Origin: a virus
Virus record (IMG/VR): IMGVR_UViG_3300025769_000790
Coordinates: 1 to 24,859 of that record
Length of the DNA: 24,859 nt
Reading direction: 5' to 3' (one strand)
The notes beneath the pieces were generated by a model, which saw nothing but the letters and a program-made list of their open reading frames with translations, did no database searches and was not told where the DNA came from. Shown one piece after another: positions 11,872 to 19,184 of the stretch. Numbering within the stretch: position 1 is the first letter of the stretch; every line of letters begins with the position of its first letter. Both the position numbers and the translations under genes were made by a program.

Positions 11872-12785
11872 TTATTACGGACCCCATACACGAATACAAC
11901 CCAGAGATCACCATCGATTGGCTTCGAGAGCACTGCCCGGTCGATCATCGATTTGATCGCTTAATGTCGATCGATCGATCTATCATACGATGTCGGGACG
12001 CATCGGCAACAATAAGTGCGTCACTGTTTAACCGGGACACGAATGATCCGACTGGGATGACCAGGACATCCGAACAAAATTTTCGAAAACGATATTTTGC
12101 GTCACTGATGAACAACATCCAGTGGCTAGAAGCAACCGACATGGGTTGTGATTTGTTCGTGGAACCCAGCATCGCAGATGAGGTGATGAGGCATGTCACC
12201 TCTGCGAAAGTGAACCTTCACATTATGGAGGAAAATTCCTTAGCCGCGACAGGAATGTATTGGAGATTTCTCGCGTTCGACATGGATGAGGAATGGAGAC
12301 CTGATCAGGTGGTTCTGAGTGATGTTGACATGGAGTGGGAGCATCACGTCCCCTTCCTTCTCGAGCACTGCCCGGTTGCTCCCGTCTTTTACGGCAGGTC
12401 TGAAGATCCGTTTTATGTGACGGATGATTGCTCGAAATACACCCCGATCAGCTGCGGGTATACGGCATTCGAGAAGTCTGCCCTCGATTGGAAGTTTTCT
12501 GAAATAGTCCCCAGGTTTTTTTATTATCAGTGCTACAAGCAGTTCTATGAGCCCCGCAACAAATGGAACGGACCGTACCCGCTAATGCCACACGGTTTTG
12601 GAAACACATGGAACCTGTACGGCAGCGACGAACGCTTCTTTGCTAAAGTGGTGTATTATTACCTGAAACGTAAGGGATGCTTAAACATGTTGGTTCAAAG
12701 GGAATGTTTTGACTCGCCCCACGCACCGGAAAAAGCGGACATGGAATTTACCGAGAAATTCGGAGGAAAAATCATCTGTGTCTAA
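11868..12785 (+). CDS. GT-A-like glycosyltransferase (DxD motif)
   Basis: A 305-aa protein without an obvious close family but with a GT-A-like centre: MYWRFLAFDMDEEWRPDQVV followed by L-S-D152-V-D154-M, a DxD metal/nucleotide-sugar motif at the end of a beta strand, as in transferases with a nucleotide-diphospho-sugar fold. The region 195-260 is rich in aromatic residues (PRFFYYQCYKQFYEP) and may bind the acceptor. It is coupled to the methyltransferase (ATGA) and to the large terminase gene (TAATG), so it is cotranscribed with packaging genes and likely expressed late. Enzyme class is inferred from the motif and context. Confidence 0.6.
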   Translation: MIITDPIHEYNPEITIDWLREHCPVDHRFDRLMSIDRSIIRCRDASATISASLFNRDTNDPTGMTRTSEQNFRKRYFASLMNNIQWLEATDMGCDLFVEPSIADEVMRHVTSAKVNLHIMEENSLAATGMYWRFLAFDMDEEWRPDQVVLSDVDMEWEHHVPFLLEHCPVAPVFYGRSEDPFYVTDDCSKYTPISCGYTAFEKSALDWKFSEIVPRFFYYQCYKQFYEPRNKWNGPYPLMPHGFGNTWNLYGSDERFFAKVVYYYLKRKGCLNMLVQRECFDSPHAPEKADMEFTEKFGGKIICV

Positions 12786-12847
12786 TGCCAATCCACGCAA
12801 AACCAACCAGGGTTACTGGTCCGCAGAAAAGCTCGATCGATCGATCT
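11967..12847. repeat. 15-bp direct repeat TCGATCGATCGATCT, two copies
   Basis: Identical 15-mers lie at 11967-11981 and 12833-12847, 866 bp apart, one near the start of the GT-A-like gene and one near the start of the large terminase gene. In both the same reading frame phase encodes S-I-D-R-S. Each contains overlapping GATC and CGATCG palindromes. They could be remnants of recombination that inserted the sugar gene, or coincidence of codon choice. Confidence 0.45.
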
Positions 12848-14212
12848 CTCGTCCACCTCGACAGGTTCGCCTCCGATGTGTTCGGTCTCAAACTCTATAA
12901 ATGGCAGAAGCAGGTTTTGGGTGATCTGGACGAAGCTGGATCCAGAGTTGCCCTTAAGGCAGCGAACGGATCAGGGAAAACTGCCATGTGTGCGGCACCT
13001 GCGGCTTTGTGGCATGCGCTCATGTTCCCAGATTCTGTGTGCGTAACAACATCCGGTGTTTATCGTCAGGTCAAAGAGCAGATGTGGCCAACGATCAGAT
13101 CCCTCTCCAACTCGGTCAAGGATTTTGGCATCGAGATCAATCAGACGGATCTTCGAATTCCAGAACTGAACTCTCGCATCGTTGGTTTCTCGACCGATGA
13201 TCCAGGACGGTTTGAAGGTTGGCATGCAGAGAACCTTCTCATCATCGTGGACGAAGCTAAGTCCGTAAAAGACGGCATATTTGAAGCGATTGAGAGGTGC
13301 CAGCCGAATCGCATGCTCGTTATGTCGTCACCCGGCGGAAACTCGGGAGAATTCTTTCGGATTTTCACGAAGCACCATGACATGTATCGACTCCACACGG
13401 TCACGTCATTTGACTGCCCTCACATTCCCAAAGTGTGGGTGGATCAGCAAATCAAAAAATGGGGAGAGGATCATCCGCTTGTGCGCTCCATGATCTTTGG
13501 GGAGTTCATGCAAACTTCAGACGAGTCATTACTCGTCAACTACGACTCATACCAGGCGTGTTTACGCAACCCACCGAAATATGAGAACGGAGGGATAGTC
13601 GCCGGGGTTGACTTCGCCGGGGGCAACGACGAGAACGTGATTGCGATCAGGGAAGGAAACAAAATCAAAAAAATTGTCGCGTGGACAGACCGCGACACGA
13701 TGGCATCTGTGGGGAGATTTGTGGTAGAGTTCACGAAGGCAGGTTTGAAACCGGAGGATGTGTTCTGTGACGAGGGGGGTCTGGGGCGCCCGATGGCAGA
13801 CGCACTGCGAGATGCGGGTTGGCCCATCAACCGTATTAATTTTGGAGCTCGCCCCCGGGATCCCGAAAAATTCACGAACCTGGCGGCGGAGATGTGGTAT
13901 GAGACTGCTCGCCTGATCGAGAAGAACGAGATCATCCTCCCGACCGACGACGAGGTTTTGATGGCACAACTCACCAGCAGACGTTGTCGGGCGAACAAAG
14001 CTGGCAAATTGGAGTTGGAGACGAAGGGTGAGATGAAGGCTCGAGGTCTGTCATCACCCGACCGGGCCGATGCTGTTTGTATGTCTGTCGCGCTCGGTCA
14101 TGAGCATGACTACATGACTCAGTTCTCTAAGCCAACCATCGAGGAGATTTTTGCCGGGATGGAACTCGACGTTGAAGCTCCGGACTCTCGCAGGGGTTTT
14201 GATTGCGGCTAA
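12785..14212 (+). CDS. terL: Terminase large subunit
   Basis: A 475-aa packaging motor with ATPase and nuclease domains. ATPase: adenine-binding YKWQKQVL, Walker A AANGSGKT (K65, T66), Walker B LLIIVDEAK (D156, E157) and the coupling SSPGG at 181-185. Nuclease (RNase H-like): D276 in VAGVDFAGG, D329 in DVFCDEGG and D426/D429 in SSPDRADAV. Length is typical. It pumps DNA into the prohead and cuts concatemers. The start overlaps the GT-A-like gene stop (TAATG), and the portal follows after 51 bp. No disruption is seen. Confidence 0.95.
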   Translation: MPIHAKPTRVTGPQKSSIDRSLVHLDRFASDVFGLKLYKWQKQVLGDLDEAGSRVALKAANGSGKTAMCAAPAALWHALMFPDSVCVTTSGVYRQVKEQMWPTIRSLSNSVKDFGIEINQTDLRIPELNSRIVGFSTDDPGRFEGWHAENLLIIVDEAKSVKDGIFEAIERCQPNRMLVMSSPGGNSGEFFRIFTKHHDMYRLHTVTSFDCPHIPKVWVDQQIKKWGEDHPLVRSMIFGEFMQTSDESLLVNYDSYQACLRNPPKYENGGIVAGVDFAGGNDENVIAIREGNKIKKIVAWTDRDTMASVGRFVVEFTKAGLKPEDVFCDEGGLGRPMADALRDAGWPINRINFGARPRDPEKFTNLAAEMWYETARLIEKNEIILPTDDEVLMAQLTSRRCRANKAGKLELETKGEMKARGLSSPDRADAVCMSVALGHEHDYMTQFSKPTIEEIFAGMELDVEAPDSRRGFDCG

Positions 14213-14263
14213 AGGGAAAAATTTGTTTTGAGATCTCCCTCAGATTGGGCCAATGCGGGGTAA

Positions 14264-16177
14264 ATGGATTACTCGGATCTCTATGCCAAATCCTCCCAGG
14301 ATCTACAGGATCGGTCACAGTGGGAGACCAGGCAGCGTCAATTCTACGAAATGCGTCACCACGGTTTGCGCCGCAAAACCAAACCCTGGCCCGGCGCATC
14401 AGATGCCCATTTCCCGCTTTCCGATACCATTATCACCAACCTCAAACCCTACTACGTCCAGCAGCTGTTTGCGTTGGACACAGTCGCATCGTTTGTCTCT
14501 CTCCAGCAGCAACAGGCATCGTTGACCACTGCTGCCAGTCAGTGGATGGACTACAAGCTCAAACACAGGTCCAACCTACAGACCGAGATCATCTCGACGA
14601 TTGACACGATGCTTTTGACAGGGCGAGGGATACTGAAAGTGACATACGATTTGGATCGCAGTCAGCTCAACTTTGAGAATGTGGATCCAATGCACCTCAT
14701 TGTTCCCTCTTACTGCAAAGACATAGAGACCGCTGATCGCATCACGCACATCCAACACTACTCCCCGGATTCCTATCGGCGGAAGGCCGGGTTTAATCAG
14801 GACGAAGATTTTATCTCCCGGGTAACAGGGGGGAGCGCAAATGATCGCGGCGACCACAACAGGCATCAGATCGCGAAACAGCGTGAGGGGGTGATCGACA
14901 CCGATAAAGATACGATTGTGGTGTGGGAGACATACGTTCAAAACGACGATAAAACGTGGACTATTTATACATACTGCCCGCACGATCTGGAGTTCGACGT
15001 TCGACCTCCTATGGAGGTTCCATACGACCACGGGAAGCCTCCGTTTGTGTCCTGTCAATACGAGCACAAGGATGCTGGTTGGTATTCCCCGCGAGGAGTG
15101 ACCGAGCTGGTCGCAGTGTTTGAGGCATCATTGTCGAAGCTGCTCAACGAGAAAAACGACACGATGTCTCTCTACAACAGACCGTTGTTCCGGTCTACGA
15201 GAGCACTGCCAAATACAGCCAACCTGCGGTTTCAACCGGGGCAGATACTCCCGGAAGACATTCAGCCGATTCCGATGCCATCTCCGCCGATCAGCTTTGA
15301 TCAGCACATGATTCTGCACAGGGAGATGGCGCAGCAGCGTGTTTCAACACCCGATTTCGGGATCGCCCAAACCCTCGACCAGAACCAGAGGCGAACAGCA
15401 ACTGAGATCAGCGCGATTGGGAACCTGTTTACCCAGTCGGCAGATCTTCGCATGCGGACGTTCCGCTTATTTTTGGGCGATCTCTACCGTCAATGTTGGT
15501 CACTGCTCACTCAGTTTGATCGATCCAGTCTCAACTACTACTACCTGGACACGCTCGAACAGATTCCGCAATCCGCGCTCCACCAAAACTACGACATCAC
15601 CCCGAGCGGATCCGCTGACGGGGTCAACAAACAGTTCCATTTTCAGAAAGCGGTCGCCCGTTTTCAGATGTTCGTAAACGACCCGCACATCAATCAAGTG
15701 GAACTACGTCGAAGTGTGCTCGAAGCAGATGACAGTGGATTGGTGAAGCGTTTGCTCACGGACCCGGGCATCGAGATTGCCAACCAGGCCGAAGATCAGG
15801 CAGTCGAACTGTCTGTCATGCGTCTGGGATTCCCGGCTCAGGTTAAACCGAGTGATGATCATGCGACTCACGTTCGCACGATGCTCGACTACCTCGCACT
15901 GAAACGCGCCCAAAACGCGCCAACAGACCAGATGGAGTTGCAGCGGATCCAGGAGCACATAGGCATGCATATGGAACAGTTTCGTCAGCAGGATGGAAAA
16001 TCCGCGCAACAACTGACCATGGAGATTCAGGAGATTTCAGATGCAATTAATCAGACTAGTGAGGTCGGTTTGCCGACTGATGCGAATGGTGCCGGGGGTG
16101 CAATCCCCGGGATGGACCCGACAGGAAGCGGAGCTGCTGCGGCAATTCCTAGCCAGCCCATTGGGGCAGCGAATTAA
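14264..16177 (+). CDS. Portal protein
   Basis: A 637-aa portal, the dodecameric ring at the packaging vertex. Features: an N-terminal segment with the common portal lead-in KPWPGASDAHFPLSDT and a helix following it, a membrane-free alpha/beta wing, the stem region near SPRGVTELVAVFEASLSKLLNE (about 270-290), a long helical crown region around 370-420 (QRRTATEISAIG), and a Gln/Gly-rich C-terminal tail. The position directly after the large terminase and before scaffold and capsid is canonical. GCGGGG precedes the ATG. Its last 137 nt overlap the next gene. Size resembles portals of short-tailed phages. Confidence 0.85.
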   Translation: MDYSDLYAKSSQDLQDRSQWETRQRQFYEMRHHGLRRKTKPWPGASDAHFPLSDTIITNLKPYYVQQLFALDTVASFVSLQQQQASLTTAASQWMDYKLKHRSNLQTEIISTIDTMLLTGRGILKVTYDLDRSQLNFENVDPMHLIVPSYCKDIETADRITHIQHYSPDSYRRKAGFNQDEDFISRVTGGSANDRGDHNRHQIAKQREGVIDTDKDTIVVWETYVQNDDKTWTIYTYCPHDLEFDVRPPMEVPYDHGKPPFVSCQYEHKDAGWYSPRGVTELVAVFEASLSKLLNEKNDTMSLYNRPLFRSTRALPNTANLRFQPGQILPEDIQPIPMPSPPISFDQHMILHREMAQQRVSTPDFGIAQTLDQNQRRTATEISAIGNLFTQSADLRMRTFRLFLGDLYRQCWSLLTQFDRSSLNYYYLDTLEQIPQSALHQNYDITPSGSADGVNKQFHFQKAVARFQMFVNDPHINQVELRRSVLEADDSGLVKRLLTDPGIEIANQAEDQAVELSVMRLGFPAQVKPSDDHATHVRTMLDYLALKRAQNAPTDQMELQRIQEHIGMHMEQFRQQDGKSAQQLTMEIQEISDAINQTSEVGLPTDANGAGGAIPGMDPTGSGAAAAIPSQPIGAAN

Positions 16178-16355
16178 AAGGGAGATTTTTGTGTGGATCG
16201 TTCGTCAAACTGTGACAACGGTCGAGCGAGGGGCAGATAATGCCTCCTACAATATCGGATACTCAGCTGGTTTCCGGGACGGCATAGCTGCCCTGGACAC
16301 GTTGGTCGCGAATGGACTGCTGGCAGAGGCCGATGGCGAAAACGAATATGACTGA
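16041..16355 (+). CDS. Small head-region protein (104 aa)
   Basis: A 104-aa protein whose first 45 residues are encoded out of frame within the end of the portal gene. A strong AGGAG site (16028-16034) sits at normal spacing before the ATG at 16041; internal ATGs at 16080 and 16086 are alternatives. The core EAELLRQFLASPLGQRIKREI is a helical motif seen in small phage proteins near the portal, followed by NIGYSAGFRDGIAALDTL. Not assigned to a family; it may be a scaffold or head-assembly accessory. The overlap makes it easy to miss. Confidence 0.6.
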   Translation: MQLIRLVRSVCRLMRMVPGVQSPGWTRQEAELLRQFLASPLGQRIKREIFVWIVRQTVTTVERGADNASYNIGYSAGFRDGIAALDTLVANGLLAEADGENEYD

Positions 16356-17220
16356 AACGATGGAGCGGGACGAAATCATGCGTCTCATTTCGGGCGAAAA
16401 CGAAGCAGCTGCGCCCGCTGCTGAACCTATCAATGAGTCACCATCAGTGGATGAGGCACCCACTGTAAACGAAGAGTCTCAAGCAGGGGAACCGTCTCCG
16501 GAAATTAAAACCGAAGAGGATGATAGGTCTGACAAAACCGAGTCGAGATACGAGAAGCTCAGGAAAGCCGAAGCTCGCCAGAACAAAACATGGCAGAAGC
16601 TTCAGGAAGAAAAGGAGCAGATCAGGAAGCTAAAGGATGACCTGGAGGCTTCCCGGAAACAACTCGAAGAGGATCGCTCGAGGATCGCCGAGGAAATCGT
16701 AAACAACGGTGACGAAGCGTCACCCGATGTTTATGAGGCGGTCGCTGAACGATTCCGCGACTCAGGTGAACCTGAGTTGGCCGAAGAGGCGGCTCGCATG
16801 GCAGAGGAAGCTCGCCGAAAGCGAGCAAACGCCAGTCAGACCGTGGAAATCAATCGGTTTAAAAAGGAGTGGGCAGACTCTGTGAGTGAGTTGGTGAAGG
16901 CAAAACCTGAGCTTAACGATCAGGAGAGTGATCTCTACAAAGCGACTGAGTACCTGCTGAAAAACAAGCCAGCCTTAACAACTTATTCGAGCGGATTCCG
17001 CGATGCGGTCGAGGTAGCCGAATACTACGTCAACTCGAAGCGAGCCGAGTCCGTTGCAGATGAAAACAAACGGCTTCGAGCCGAGCTCGAAAGCTACAAA
17101 CGCAAACTCAATTTAGGAACCAGCGATGTCCCGCGAAGGTCAGGTCCGAAGGGGTTCGACGACATGAGTCGAGACGAACAACGTGAGGCGATTCTTCGCA
17201 TGACTCGCGCAAATAGATAG
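16348..17220 (+). CDS. Scaffolding protein
   Basis: A 290-aa protein of scaffold type, immediately upstream of the major capsid gene. It has an acidic, Pro/Glu-rich N-terminus, a long charged coiled coil at about residues 60-125 (RYEKLRKAEARQNKTW and EEKEQIRKLKDDLEAS), a helical middle, another coiled segment near ENKRLRAELESYKRKL, and a basic C-terminus, which is where scaffolds usually bind capsid. The start at 16348 overlaps the preceding stop by 8 nt; ATGs at 16333 and 16360 are possible. Assignment rests on composition and gene order, as scaffolds diverge fast. Confidence 0.75.
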   Translation: MTETMERDEIMRLISGENEAAAPAAEPINESPSVDEAPTVNEESQAGEPSPEIKTEEDDRSDKTESRYEKLRKAEARQNKTWQKLQEEKEQIRKLKDDLEASRKQLEEDRSRIAEEIVNNGDEASPDVYEAVAERFRDSGEPELAEEAARMAEEARRKRANASQTVEINRFKKEWADSVSELVKAKPELNDQESDLYKATEYLLKNKPALTTYSSGFRDAVEVAEYYVNSKRAESVADENKRLRAELESYKRKLNLGTSDVPRRSGPKGFDDMSRDEQREAILRMTRANR

Positions 17221-17228
17221 GATTTAAA

Positions 17229-18209
17229 ATGCCAGCAGATAGTACAATCACAACCAGCGGCGGAAGCGGATCAAACGACATTTCGGTCGCAATGCAGCGA
17301 TATTTCTCACGCGAACTTTTGGCGACCATCGAAAAAACGGTCGTCCTGGATCAGTTCGCTATGAAGGCACCACTCCCGGAGAAGAGCGGTGGAAAAACCA
17401 TGCGATTCTTCCGCTACGAAGAAGGTGATGCAGCGAACGTAGACACGTTGACCGAGGGAACGACACCGACAACCAAAGCTCTCCAGATGGAGACTGTGGA
17501 TGTTGACCTGGTTCAATACGGTCAGGTGTTGAGCATCTCTGATATAGCGGATGCGACTGCTCTGTTTAACAACATTGAACAGGCGACACTCCGCATCGGT
17601 CGAGACAGTGCTCTCAAGCTTGATAGCGTTATTCGCACTGAGTTGTTCAGCAACACTACCGGGATCTCAAACATCTATTCGGGTGCCACAACATCATACG
17701 GAGCATCGATCACGGCAGCAGACGCCAGCGACTGGTTGGATGCCGCTACCGCACTCAAGATCAATGCCGCCAGCCCCCTGGACGGAGGATTTGTCGCCAT
17801 CGTCGGACCTCAACAGGCGCGTGATCTGTTGGCCGATTCCGAGTGGCAGGAAGCGCACCACTATGCCGAGCCCCAGGCTCGCCTGCGTGGTGAGATTGGA
17901 CGAATGCACGGTGTCCGGTTTGTCGAAACGACTGAGCCATTCAGAGCGGGTTCCGGTGGATCCCAATACACCTACAACTCATCTGGTGACATCTATGGAT
18001 CCGTTGTGGTGGGTGCCCAGGCATACGGTGTTCCGAGCCTGTCGAGCCAGAGTCCATACAGTCCGTCTGTCTACATCGTTTCCGGTGCGGATAAAAACGA
18101 CCCATTGAACCAGCGCATCCTGGTTGGTTTCAAATCGTTTTTCGCAGCGAAAAACATTCAACCTAAACACATCGCCCGAGTTTACTCTAAGACTGGGTAC
18201 TCAGCATAA
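17229..18209 (+). CDS. Major capsid protein, N4-gp56-like
   Basis: A 326-aa HK97-fold shell protein resembling the N4-gp56 capsid family: AMQRYFSRELLATIEKTVVL at the N-arm/spine, the typical TLTEGTTPT turn followed by DVDLVQYGQVLSISDIAD, then GRDSALKLDSVIRTEL and later the RLRGEIGRMHGVRFVET segment of the A domain. An AGGATTT ribosome site lies before the ATG. It follows the scaffold gene by 8 bp. No protease is seen, so a separate scaffold without cleavage is likely. Length is typical and the gene is intact. Confidence 0.9.
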   Translation: MPADSTITTSGGSGSNDISVAMQRYFSRELLATIEKTVVLDQFAMKAPLPEKSGGKTMRFFRYEEGDAANVDTLTEGTTPTTKALQMETVDVDLVQYGQVLSISDIADATALFNNIEQATLRIGRDSALKLDSVIRTELFSNTTGISNIYSGATTSYGASITAADASDWLDAATALKINAASPLDGGFVAIVGPQQARDLLADSEWQEAHHYAEPQARLRGEIGRMHGVRFVETTEPFRAGSGGSQYTYNSSGDIYGSVVVGAQAYGVPSLSSQSPYSPSVYIVSGADKNDPLNQRILVGFKSFFAAKNIQPKHIARVYSKTGYSA

Positions 18210-18213
18210 TATT

Positions 18214-18459
18214 ATGCCTATTAGCGTCACAATCCCGATGGAAGCACTCGCGATCATGGATGGCGAGGAGTCAGTGGCACCGTCCGCTGGTGACGCGATC
18301 AGCGTCACGCTTGAAGGCACGGTTGAAGACATCGTCGATGGAGCGGTTACCGTTTACGCGACAACCGCAAACGGGGTGGATCTTGAGGGTGAGACTGGAC
18401 CTGAGCCCGAAATGGACAGGGAAGGAATGCTCTCCATGTTAGAGGGTGCTCAACTGTAA
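18214..18459 (+). CDS. Small acidic virion-region protein (81 aa)
   Basis: An 81-aa acidic protein (MPISVTIPMEALAIMDGEE, then AISVTLEGTVEDIVDGAVTVYA) starting 4 bp after the capsid gene. The middle alternates beta strands, and the C-terminus is EREGM-like and helical. Position after the capsid and small size suit a decoration or head-stabilising protein, but I recognise no family. The gene is followed by a strong terminator-like hairpin at 18470. Confidence 0.6.
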   Translation: MPISVTIPMEALAIMDGEESVAPSAGDAISVTLEGTVEDIVDGAVTVYATTANGVDLEGETGPEPEMDREGMLSMLEGAQL

Positions 18460-18469
18460 CTGTAGTCAC

Positions 18470-18495
18470 GGGGGAGGGTTTCCTCCCCCACTTTT
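18470..18495 (+). terminator. Hairpin terminator after the capsid gene pair
   Basis: A perfect 8-bp stem GGGGGAGG (18470-18477) / CCTCCCCC (18482-18489) with a GTTT loop, followed by ACTTTT. It probably gives partial termination, lowering expression of tail genes relative to capsid. The stem closely resembles the one at 4867-4886. Confidence 0.65.
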
Positions 18496-18496
18496 A

Positions 18497-18748
18497 ATGC
18501 CGAACTACACATACATTAACGAAGCCGGGCATCGGTCAGAGTTTATTAAACCGATTGGAACATCTGATTTTGTATCAAACGGTGTCCGTTGGAGTCGGGT
18601 GTCAGAACCGGAAGGATTCCGGATGCAAACGGGAGCATCTCTCCCGGATCAACGCGATCAGATCAAACGAGGATATAAACGCCTGGAGGATCGCGGGTGG
18701 AACAGCAAATTTTCTAAACAACAAATCAAAAAAGCCTGGGACATATGA
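18497..18748 (+). CDS. Hypothetical structural-region protein (83 aa)
   Basis: An 83-aa protein starting MPNYTYINEAGHRSEF, rich in basic and aromatic residues, with a central DFVSNGVRWSRVSEPEGF and a helical basic end (KFSKQQIKKAWDI). Not recognised. The ATG follows the hairpin by a few bases and the end overlaps the next gene by ATGA. Confidence 0.55.
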   Translation: MPNYTYINEAGHRSEFIKPIGTSDFVSNGVRWSRVSEPEGFRMQTGASLPDQRDQIKRGYKRLEDRGWNSKFSKQQIKKAWDI

Positions 18749-18969
18749 GAGACCACGTTCAAGGGCGCGGAGATATCATCGACGATAACGCGACCCACAC
18801 AGGAAATTACAATTGGATTACGGCGATCACTGATTGCACGATCTCAGCAATGACAACCGCGCTCAGAGGTAGCATGTCCGGGAAGGTTATCAGGGCAGGA
18901 GCATGGCTACGTGTGGACGCAACATCCATTACGCTAACTTCTGGAGAGATGGTTGCATATTCGGAATGA
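18745..18969 (+). CDS. Small putative virion protein (74 aa)
   Basis: A 74-aa protein of mostly short beta strands: DIIDDNATHTGNYNWITAIT, then GKVIRAGAWLRVDATSITLTSG ending in VAYSE. This type of strand-rich small protein recurs in phage tail regions, but no named family can be claimed. It is linked to both neighbours by ATGA overlaps. Confidence 0.55.
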   Translation: MRDHVQGRGDIIDDNATHTGNYNWITAITDCTISAMTTALRGSMSGKVIRAGAWLRVDATSITLTSGEMVAYSE

Positions 18970-19184
18970 TAACTAACCTCCAGAGATACGCCATGATGTG
19001 TTCCGTTGCGCCGGGTGCGTTGTCACCCGTTGTCGTATCAGGTGACTCAATCGTGACCGACTCTGGGAATCTATTAATAGACGGCACAAATTTTATTGTC
19101 GGAGATGGCATATACATCACCACCGAGAGTGGGAATGTCCTCACTGACGGCACAAATTTAATTAATCACATACGACATGGCTAA
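18966..19184 (+). CDS. Small repeat-containing tail protein (72 aa)
   Basis: A 72-aa protein with two related segments, SGNLLIDGTNFI and SGNVLTDGTNLI, reflected in a DNA repeat GACGGCACAAATTT at 19080 and 19146. Such G-N-x-L-x-D-G repeats suit an extended beta structure in fibres or spikes. It starts within the preceding stop (ATGA) and overlaps the fibre gene by 8 nt, so it is probably made with it. Confidence 0.5.
   Translation: MITNLQRYAMMCSVAPGALSPVVVSGDSIVTDSGNLLIDGTNFIVGDGIYITTESGNVLTDGTNLINHIRHG

Noticed and set aside
13540-14007. A 155-codon minus-strand frame inside the large terminase gene
   Set aside because: It mirrors terminase nuclease codons; terminase catalytic residues are intact in the forward frame.
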